Below, in pieces: positions 1-4,937 of a stretch of DNA of 14,645 nt. The notes below the pieces were generated by a model. The model did not search any database. It saw only the letters and a list, made by a program, of their open reading frames with translations, and had not been told where the DNA came from. Source of the stretch: JAHJEM01 sp043805315 (GTDB lineage Archaea; Nanobdellota; Nanobdellia; Woesearchaeales; JAHJEM01); NCBI GenBank assembly GCA_043805315.1, contig JAZDID010000002.1:1-14645 (forward strand). The letters are read 5' to 3'. Within the stretch, counting starts at the first letter, position 1. Each line of letters begins with the position of its first letter. The position numbers and the translations under genes are program-made.

Positions 1-19
1 AGGGAGCAACCCCTGGCGC

Positions 20-135
20 GTCGCACGCCACCATGGCGCAGGTCCGACGGGGGTTGCCCCCTCCGGGGTGTCGGACAGGGCACTCGAAGCTTCAGCGAAG
101 AGTGCCCGTCTGCCGCCGTGGTGGTGGCGTGCGAC
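20..135. ncRNA. GC-rich structured element, probable noncoding RNA of unknown family
   Basis: Bases 20-33 are a perfect 14-bp complement of 122-135. Inside this closing stem, 35-41 can pair with 110-117 with one bulge, followed by a junction with two hairpins: 42-48/70-76 (7 bp) and 78-85/100-107 (8 bp, GGGCACTC/GAGTGCCC). GC content is far above the neighbouring DNA, as expected for a structural RNA in a mid-GC genome. The strand is undecided. On the minus strand, TTTATA at about 157-163 would place a start almost exactly at base 135. On the plus strand, the element is followed by an A/T-rich tail with TTTT, and bases 1-10 (AGGGAGCAAC) resemble the 3' side of SRP RNA helix 8. No 5S, RNase P or SRP core motif was recognised within the stem. 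Confidence 0.5.
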
Positions 136-186
136 ATCATAATTTTCTAGTGTTGTATAAATCTTCATTTATTATTCCTTTTTCCG

Positions 187-199
187 AAAACTTTTTAAG
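187..199 (+). promoter_or_regulatory. TATA-like box A upstream of the zinc-finger-like gene
   Basis: AAACTTTTTAAG lies about 50 nt before the ATG at 250, predicting a start near 221 and a short leader containing the purine-rich GGGTGG just before the ATG. The same AACTTTTTAA core recurs before the genes at 4938 and 8107. Confidence 0.5.
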
Positions 200-249
200 C
201 AGCAGGTTCCAGATACAACTTGTAACGCAGTTTTTGCGGGTGGTTGAAC

Positions 250-447
250 ATGGCCAAGAAATTCAAGAACAGGTTTCAGAAGTTCTATTACCTGAACAAG
301 GACAGGATCAACAGGCAGCGCAGGGCGAAATACAAGCTGCACAAGAAGAAAGGGACGTGCGTCAGGTGCAAGAGGAAGACGTTGAAGGGAATCTCCTTCT
401 GCGCGTTCCACAGGAAGAAGCAGAAAGAGTACAACAGCAACAGGTAG
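250..447 (+). CDS. Small basic zinc-finger-like protein, 65 aa
   Basis: A Lys/Arg-rich 65-residue protein with a C-x2-C pair (TCVRCKR, about residues 36-39) and a later C-x2-H pair (FCAFH, about residues 51-54). This is a plausible four-ligand zinc knuckle. Such a layout, a basic helix followed by a CxxC...CxxH knuckle, occurs in many small nucleic-acid-binding proteins of unknown function, so RNA or DNA binding is inference only. The ATG at 250 is preferred over the in-frame TTG at 244 because GGGTGG at 237-242 sits at ribosome-binding distance. It is followed after about 85 nt by the next plus-strand gene. Box A at 187-199 could drive both. Confidence 0.6.
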   Translation: MAKKFKNRFQKFYYLNKDRINRQRRAKYKLHKKKGTCVRCKRKTLKGISFCAFHRKKQKEYNSNR

Positions 448-531
448 AACGCTGTCCAGTGCAGAGTCAGTTGCGATTGTCCGTACTGATGTGAGGAATA
501 GTCTGGAATAAAGGAAGGTGGAATAGTCAGC

Positions 532-1467
532 ATGAACGGTCTTTTAAAAGATGTGCCTCATGAGCACCATTTTAGGTTGCAGGGAGGCGGTGAAATACGG
601 AACATGCGTGAGCTCGCGCGCGCCATGAAGCGCATGCCTGACGGCATCTTTTTTTTCCATGCAAATGAGCACAAGAATGATTTCTCCAGCTGGATCCAGG
701 ACTGCATCCTGGACAAGAAGCTCGCAGACCAGGTGCGGAGCTGCAAGAGCAGGAAGGAATGCCAGGCAGCGATCACCAAAAGGATGCAGGAGCTCAGCAT
801 CATGTACGAGCAGATCTCCAAAGGCGCTGTCGGCGAGGCGAGCATCTTTGACATCATTGACCAGATAGGCAAGGAAAGGCAGAAAGGCCCGTCATCCCCG
901 CAGGATGCGAATTCTGCCGCGACCTTTAATAGGGCTGTCCAGGACGACCTCACGCTGCTTTCTCAGGGCATCTCAGAGGAGAGCTTCCTCAAGGCGTATT
1001 TTGATGGCAATTTCATCTCGAATGTCGAAGATCGGAAAGGCCTGGCAGAGATCCTCAACAACCTTGAAAGCCAGGAGATAAAAGATACAGAGGAAGGGCT
1101 CAAGCTCTGGGCTGACCAGCACAGCCAGCACAAATTTGAGATGCAGAGCAAAAAGAACAGGTGGAAAAGCAATTTTGTCGACCTGCCGATTTTCAACCAT
1201 GACCTCAATGAGATAAGCCGTGAAACGGCATTGCCTTTTTTTCCTGACGATGAGCAGGGAAGTCATACGCTGACTGCTGCCCATTTCAGCACGCTTATCC
1301 AGGAGCTGAAAGAGAGGGTTGAAAGCAAGAACATCCACGGAGCCAGGCACCTGTTCCAGTTCATCAAGAGCGAGTTTGAGAAGGCACGCCTGGAGAAAAA
1401 TGAGAAGCAGGAGGTCTTCAGCCAGCTGAAAGGGTTGTTTGATGATATCAAGGGCATACAGCCATAA
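532..1467 (+). CDS. Hypothetical protein with DUF5752-like N-terminal domain, 311 aa
   Basis: Soluble 311-residue protein with no signal peptide or membrane segment. Residues about 12-90 contain FRLQGG.IRNMRELARAMKRMPDGIFFFHANEHKNDFSSWI, shown here with one gap residue; this resembles the DUF5752-type domain common in DPANN and bacterial proteins (conserved H.N..KNDF..W). The middle (100-240) is charged and unassigned. The last ~65 residues are predicted helical and coiled-coil-like (IQELKERVESKN to QLKGLFDDI), as found appended to many proteins in these archaea. The start at 532 follows GGAAGGTGG at 514-522. The molecular function is unknown. The stop at 1467 is followed by T-rich DNA at 1482-1505 that could terminate transcription, and the next gene is convergent. 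Confidence 0.75.
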   Translation: MNGLLKDVPHEHHFRLQGGGEIRNMRELARAMKRMPDGIFFFHANEHKNDFSSWIQDCILDKKLADQVRSCKSRKECQAAITKRMQELSIMYEQISKGAVGEASIFDIIDQIGKERQKGPSSPQDANSAATFNRAVQDDLTLLSQGISEESFLKAYFDGNFISNVEDRKGLAEILNNLESQEIKDTEEGLKLWADQHSQHKFEMQSKKNRWKSNFVDLPIFNHDLNEISRETALPFFPDDEQGSHTLTAAHFSTLIQELKERVESKNIHGARHLFQFIKSEFEKARLEKNEKQEVFSQLKGLFDDIKGIQP

Positions 1468-1531
1468 ATGTCGAATTCGAAGAGTTTTTCTTATTGTATT
1501 ATTTCTAATCAATTAGTTCTCTACTCACCAA

Positions 1532-1559
1532 GGGGTGGGTGGTGGGGGTTGGCGGTGGG
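1532..1559 (+). other. G-rich tract, potential G-quadruplex, between convergent genes
   Basis: Runs GGGG-T-GGG-TGGT-GGGGG-TTGGCGGT-GGG give four or more G-tracts of at least 3 with short loops on the plus strand. It lies in the 138-bp gap between convergent gene ends (1467 and 1606). A second block of similar composition is at 4729-4755. Confidence 0.5.
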
Positions 1560-1605
1560 CATGATCAGCAATAGAAGGAGAATGGGATATGAAAGGTTGG
1601 GATAA

Positions 1606-2811
1606 TCATGCCATCAGGAAATACACGATCACCGGCAGCATCAGGCAGCCCATGGCCTGCGTCCTTGTCGTCTTGACGATCGCGGGGATCAGGCCGATGG
1701 CTGTCGAGCACGCCAGGACGATGAGGCCTATCCATCCAGTGAGAAAAAAGACAAGGGCGGTGACAAACAGGATGATGCTGATGACCAGGAGCTTGTAGTT
1801 GACCTTGGTGATCCAGGAAGAGAACGATCGTCCCAAATATAATGAGAGCATGAAGGCAATGCTTCCTGCAATGACTGAGATGACCAGGAAATAGATGATA
1901 TGCGTCATGGTGACCGTCTGGAGGAGCTGCGCGATGACGATGACCGGCCCGTTCCTCGCCTTGTTGAGCGCTGTCAACGCCACCAAGCTCAGGGAGAATC
2001 CTGCGGTGCCGATCGCTCCGAGCAGGACGAGGAAGCCGTAGTCGCCTAGCTTTTTTGTGACCTGCAGCGACATCACTGCCGCAATCGAGGAGGAGAGCCC
2101 GGGGAACGTCGAGACAAAGAATGCGGAGAAGTTGCCGGAGAGCAGGGCCTGCAGCAGCTTGGACTTGTCGAGCTTCAGGCTCTTTGTTATGCGCTGTTTT
2201 GGGATACGGTTCTTGTCGTTCAGGCTGACGATGAGCGTCGAGATGCCGAAGAGCCCAGAGAGCATCGGGAAGAGCGGGTCCTTCAAGGGGTAGATGTTGA
2301 AGGTAATCAGCCCGAAAACACCGCTTAACATGAAGATGTATGCTGCCCATAACCTCTTCCTATCTCGCAGGACCATGTACAGCGCGATCAGCAAGAGCAG
2401 CCAGCCCATATAATCCTGAAGAAGAGGATAGAGGAATTTCAGGATAATATAAAACAGGGGAAAGAGAATCACGCTCAGGATGAGCCCGAAATACGCGCCG
2501 ATGCAGCTCAATTTCACTGCCGTGTACCCCTTGCCTTTCAAGAGATACCGGTGGCCGGGCAGGACTCCCAACGCGGTCTTCTCGTCAGGAGCGCCAAGGA
2601 AAATAGAGGGCAGTACATCCAGGAACGTGTGCGTGATACCCATGCTGATGATGAAGCAGGCAAGAGCGAACAAAGAGACATATTTCGAGAGATATGCTGC
2701 AGAGGAGAGCAGGAGAACAGAGACTAAGTTTATATGGACACCAGGAGTGAGGCCGGTCACGATGCCTGCGGCTATTCCGAACAATGCTGCAATCAGTATT
2801 TCTCCGAACAT
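1606..2811 (-). CDS. TctA-like polytopic membrane protein (COG1784-type)
   Basis: From the ATG at 2811 the product is 401 aa with about ten hydrophobic segments. The N-terminus MFGEILIAALFGIAAGIVTG leads into GLTPGVHINLV, and a second related segment, TFPGLSSSIAAVMSLQ, occurs past the midpoint. These paired Pro-Gly motifs in two pseudo-repeats characterise the TctA (tripartite tricarboxylate transporter large subunit) superfamily, whose archaeal stand-alone members are COG1784. No TctB or TctC partner is nearby, so the substrate is unknown. The frame is open upstream to ATGs at 2967 and 3024, adding 52 or 71 residues that are polar and fall over perfect inverted repeats. I prefer 2811 because the family begins at the first membrane segment, but a TATA box at 3004-3013 would suit a start near 2967. 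Confidence 0.8.
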   Translation of the reverse strand: MFGEILIAALFGIAAGIVTGLTPGVHINLVSVLLLSSAAYLSKYVSLFALACFIISMGITHTFLDVLPSIFLGAPDEKTALGVLPGHRYLLKGKGYTAVKLSCIGAYFGLILSVILFPLFYIILKFLYPLLQDYMGWLLLLIALYMVLRDRKRLWAAYIFMLSGVFGLITFNIYPLKDPLFPMLSGLFGISTLIVSLNDKNRIPKQRITKSLKLDKSKLLQALLSGNFSAFFVSTFPGLSSSIAAVMSLQVTKKLGDYGFLVLLGAIGTAGFSLSLVALTALNKARNGPVIVIAQLLQTVTMTHIIYFLVISVIAGSIAFMLSLYLGRSFSSWITKVNYKLLVISIILFVTALVFFLTGWIGLIVLACSTAIGLIPAIVKTTRTQAMGCLMLPVIVYFLMA

Positions 2812-2867
2812 GTTTTGGGCGGCGCGGGCGGGAATCTCGAAGTCTCGGATGGGCTCATTCGAACCTG

Positions 2868-2921
2868 TCAGAAATTTCTCTTGGAAATTTCTGATCATGC
2901 TCAGAAACCTAAGGTTTCTGA
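2868..2921. repeat. Two adjacent perfect inverted repeats sharing TCAGAAA/TTTCTGA arms
   Basis: 2868-2894 is TCAGAAATTTC-5 nt-GAAATTTCTGA (11-bp arms). 2901-2921 is TCAGAAACC-TAA-GGTTTCTGA (9-bp arms). The four TCAGAAA/TTTCTGA arms can pair in either combination. They lie just upstream of the preferred start of the TctA-like gene and could be leader hairpins or operator half-sites. Confidence 0.7.
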
Positions 2922-2930
2922 CACGCAGGA

Positions 2931-3035
2931 GACCGGTAAGCCTCACCAAGTCCTGGACCTGGCGCATTACCTGATTCTGCCACCGCGCCTCTGCCCAATG
3001 ATAATATTTAAATAGTTGAAGCACCTATTGAAATT
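2931..3035. repeat. 105-bp tandem repeat, copy A
   Basis: Starts with GACCGGTAAG (2931-2940). It contains a conserved block at 2970-2998 that on the minus strand reads GGGCAGAGGCGC followed by GGTGGCAGAATCAGG, then a TATTTAAATA box (3003-3014) and CACCTATTG (3022-3030). About half the positions match copy B, concentrated in these blocks. Confidence 0.75.
3003..3014 (-). promoter_or_regulatory. TATA-like box within tandem repeat copy A
   Basis: AATATTTAAATA-type element. On the minus strand it predicts a start near 2980, inside the conserved repeat block and upstream of the TctA-like gene. The element is nearly palindromic, so it could also act on the other strand. Confidence 0.45.
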
Positions 3036-3140
3036 GACCGGTAAGTCAATGTGAATAATTAACGCAGTGCACCCCCTGATTCTGCCACCGCGCCTCTACC
3101 CAAAAAATTTAAATATCCAAACATCACCCACCTATTGTCA
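3036..3140. repeat. 105-bp tandem repeat, copy B
   Basis: Repeats GACCGGTAAG at 3036-3045, the ~28-nt conserved block at 3075-3103 with one difference (GGGTAGAGG on the minus strand), an AATTTAAATAT box at 3106-3116, and CACCTATTG at 3129-3137. The offset from copy A is 105 bp for the first two blocks and 107 for the last. Confidence 0.75.
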
Positions 3141-3188
3141 GAGGTGGATTCACCAGAGTATCAATCTGGTGCTTTTTTCTTTTTTCTT
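3128..3188 (+). terminator. Double hairpin followed by T-tract, attenuator-like
   Basis: Hairpin 1 is CCACCT (3128-3133) with AGGTGG (3142-3147). Hairpin 2 is CACCAGA (3151-3157) with TCTGGTG (3165-3171), directly followed by CTTTTTTCTTTTTTC. The overlapping GGTG-GATT-CACC can pair instead of both, giving a mutually exclusive fold. It lies between TTTAAATAT (3108-3116) and the plus-strand gene at 3345, with no plus-strand gene upstream, so it would act on a leader or a very short RNA. Confidence 0.5.
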
Positions 3189-3314
3189 TCGCATTCATAA
3201 CCCTTTCTGAGAAAAAAGCTCGTTTTTTTCATGAAAATCGGAATTGTTTCGTCTAGAGACGCAAATATTCTGGTATATGCCTGCTATTCTGAAATATGTT
3301 TCCTATGGGCAAAT

Positions 3315-3323
3315 TACATATAT
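3315..3323 (+). promoter_or_regulatory. TATA-like box for the gene at 3345
   Basis: TACATATAT is centred about 26 nt before the ATG at 3345, the spacing expected of a leaderless archaeal transcript. Confidence 0.45.
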
Positions 3324-3344
3324 CTTCATTCCATCTTCAACACT

Positions 3345-3947
3345 ATGCTTACAGATAAAGATCTCGAGCGCGTCATGGACATTTGTGAGGCAAAGGAATC
3401 ATGCCTGTATCCGGAGAAGAAAATTCACGATCTTGAGACAGAGATCATACTGCAACTAGGTGAACGGATCATTGAAAGAAAAGACGTTTATTCTGCAGAG
3501 AACATGAACTGGCTGGCCAGGAAAATCACCAACACTTACTATTTTCACAGCGGGAAACAGGAGCGAGCCCTCGGCATATTGAAAGCATTGGAAGCACAAT
3601 ACCATATTGTTGCCAATCTGGCAATCGCTGATGCGCGAGCATACCAAGAGAACCAGCATATCGACGATGCCAGCCCCTACAATCCCAATGGTTTTGACCT
3701 GCTCGAGCAGTTTCCAGACAAGCCAGAAGTCATTGTCTATCTTGAAGAGGTCTTGAGGACTGAGTATGGCATTCCCCGCTGGCAGGCCATCGAGACCTTA
3801 TGCAAGATGGACACAGATACAGCACGCAGCTTGTTGGCAGATGTGATGAAAGGAAACTATCCTTCCAAGCATTTCAGTGTCAGCCACGACATCTCGACCA
3901 TCCGCCATGTCAAAGGCGATGCATTTGTTGAGCTCTATGCAAAATAA
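3345..3947 (+). CDS. Hypothetical helical-repeat-like protein, 200 aa
   Basis: No recognised family. The 200-residue product is soluble, acidic and predicted mostly helical. The C-terminal third (PEVIVYLEEVLRTEYGIPRW, then QAIETLCKMDTDTARSLL) has the alternating amphipathic helices of HEAT- or TPR-like repeats. The frame stays open up to an ATG at 3231, but I chose 3345 because a TATA-like box sits at 3315-3323 and the residues before it (LVYACYSEICFLWANYIY) do not resemble the rest. The stop at 3945-3947 directly abuts the stop of the convergent gene at 3948, with no intergenic base. An upstream attenuator-like element may regulate it if transcription starts further 5'. Function unknown. Confidence 0.65.
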   Translation: MLTDKDLERVMDICEAKESCLYPEKKIHDLETEIILQLGERIIERKDVYSAENMNWLARKITNTYYFHSGKQERALGILKALEAQYHIVANLAIADARAYQENQHIDDASPYNPNGFDLLEQFPDKPEVIVYLEEVLRTEYGIPRWQAIETLCKMDTDTARSLLADVMKGNYPSKHFSVSHDISTIRHVKGDAFVELYAK

Positions 3948-4442
3948 TCATCCCTTCTTATTGAATTTCCTGATCTCTTCCGCCACAACCTCAGGCTTGT
4001 CATTATAGACCTGATAGGTGCCTATGATCTCCACTTCTGCATTTTTCAGAGAGGACAGGTTTTCGCTTTCAAACAGTATCACTGGAAGAGTGCATTCCTG
4101 GCTGATCTCCAGGAAGGTTGTTTTTCCATTGGTTGAAATCTTCTCGATCTTCCCAGTGACAGACACCTTGTCTCCTGGCTTTTTCTCAGCGATCTGGTCG
4201 ATTTTGGTCTCTTCGAGCTTGACTGTCTTTGAAAGGATGAAGAGGATGCTGACGCAGAGGATGCTGGCAGTGAGCGCGATTGCCAAAAGTGTCTTGTCCT
4301 GCATGACAGGCATGAAGAAACCAGGATTCATTAACTCTTCTGTTTTTTTTCGCAGGATTTCCGGAGAAGAGGTACTATCGGGCAGAATAAAGGCAGTATC
4401 AGGCATATCAAGCATATCAGGCAAATCAGACAGAGAAGGCAC
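3948..4442 (-). CDS. Membrane-anchored OB-fold domain protein
   Basis: The C-terminal ~75 residues (KVSVTGKIEKI, TTFLEIS, LPVILFESE, AEVEIIGTYQVYNDKPEVVA) have the five-strand pattern of an OB-fold related to tRNA-anti/nucleic-acid-binding domains. It is preceded by one transmembrane helix, LLAIALTASILCVSILFIL. This TM + OB layout is common in DPANN archaea, and ligand or partner is unknown. The start is uncertain. The GTG at 4442 lies 12 nt after the upstream gene's stop but has no clear ribosome site and gives a low-complexity Asp/Pro/Met-rich extension. ATGs at 4331 (after AGAAGAG) and 4304 (MQDKTLLAIAL, where related proteins seem to begin) are good alternatives. It is probably co-transcribed with the 48-aa membrane protein upstream. 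Confidence 0.7.
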   Translation of the reverse strand: MPSLSDLPDMLDMPDTAFILPDSTSSPEILRKKTEELMNPGFFMPVMQDKTLLAIALTASILCVSILFILSKTVKLEETKIDQIAEKKPGDKVSVTGKIEKISTNGKTTFLEISQECTLPVILFESENLSSLKNAEVEIIGTYQVYNDKPEVVAEEIRKFNKKG

Positions 4443-4454
4443 ACTGTCAGGAGT

Positions 4455-4601
4455 TCATCCCAGGGCAACTCCTCCCTGGTGCAATACTTTTGCATACATG
4501 ATGACCAGGAGAAGAATGAGTCCGAGTATCATGATGGCGATGCCAAGGTTCCTGACGTCAAACTCCCGCTTGTATTCCTTTGAAAACAGCTCCCGTTCCA
4601 T
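4455..4601 (-). CDS. Small single-pass membrane protein, 48 aa
   Basis: The 48-residue product is MERELFSKEYKREFDVRNLG, then a hydrophobic helix (IAIMILGLILLLVIMYA, about residues 21-37), then KVLHQGGVALG. It is a charged cytosolic-type head plus one membrane anchor. The ORF is well supported despite its size: GGAGG at 4608-4612 lies 6 nt before the ATG and complements the 16S tail seen in this window, and a TATA-like element is at 4631-4644. It is the first gene of a likely two-gene minus-strand unit with the OB-fold membrane protein. No family recognised; a subunit or regulator of a membrane complex is possible but speculative. Confidence 0.7.
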   Translation of the reverse strand: MERELFSKEYKREFDVRNLGIAIMILGLILLLVIMYAKVLHQGGVALG

Positions 4602-4630
4602 GATGCGCCTCCTTCTTTACTGTGAGAGCA

Positions 4631-4644
4631 GGTATTTAAAAATC
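4631..4644 (-). promoter_or_regulatory. TATA-like box for the 48-aa protein / OB-fold unit
   Basis: GATTTTTAAATACC on the minus strand is centred near 4637, predicting a start around 4611-4615 just before the Shine-Dalgarno GGAGG. Confidence 0.5.
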
Positions 4645-4728
4645 TTTTGAAATACTGGCCAGGCCAAGTCCATTGCGTTCTATTGATTGTTATATTTTGC
4701 AGAGGTGAACATTCTGATGCACTCTCAT

Positions 4729-4755
4729 GGGTAGTGGTTGGGGGAGGTGGGTGGG
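4729..4755 (+). other. G-rich tract, potential G-quadruplex, upstream of LonB
   Basis: GGG-TAGTGGTT-GGGGG-AGGT-GGG-T-GGG gives four G-tracts of at least 3 on the plus strand in the 336-bp divergent gap between 4601 and 4938. It resembles the block at 1532-1559, including a purine-rich stretch after it. Confidence 0.5.
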
Positions 4756-4774
4756 TACAGTCAAATAAAAGGAG

Positions 4775-4837
4775 GAAGGCGGGGACATTTAGTAAGATGT
4801 ACTAGTTGACTTAACCTGAAATACTTGACCCGCCTTC
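4775..4837. repeat. Inverted repeat with 45-nt loop
   Basis: GAAGGCGGG (4775-4783) is a perfect complement of CCCGCCTTC (4829-4837). The intervening 45 nt are A/T-rich and contain ACAT/ATGT that can form an inner hairpin. It may be a small structured RNA or protein-binding site; no box C/D or H/ACA consensus was identified. Confidence 0.5.
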
Positions 4838-4900
4838 ATATCTACTTCTAAATGCTTATGGCAGAATCCCCTTTTAAGTCTTGTGAATCTGGCTAACGAT

Positions 4901-4911
4901 AACTTTTTAAA
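4901..4911 (+). promoter_or_regulatory. TATA-like box for lonB
   Basis: AACTTTTTAAA is centred about 30 nt before the ATG at 4938. No Shine-Dalgarno is present, suggesting a leaderless mRNA. Confidence 0.55.
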
Positions 4912-4937
4912 TCACTCTCTGTTTTTATCGCTGAGCT

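Noticed and set aside
1..135. Circularly permuted SRP RNA
   Set aside because: The helix-8-like start is only ~10 nt, no archaeal Alu-domain consensus is present, and helix 5 would have to continue after 135, where the sequence turns A/T-rich.
33..494. 153-codon plus-strand frame and overlapping minus-strand frames at the window start
   Set aside because: They run through the GC-rich structured element and overlap the zinc-finger-like gene in another frame; composition is not protein-like.
2823..2989. tRNA-Leu-like 5' half on the minus strand (GGCGCGG acceptor, D-arm-like GCA/TGC, anticodon-like CAG arm) with a matching CCGCGCC 160 nt downstream
   Set aside because: No valid T-arm precedes the 3' acceptor match, base 33 would be C, copy B of the repeat loses the anticodon arm, and the TATA box is too close for a tRNA start. 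Treated as coincidence within the repeat and the open reading frame.
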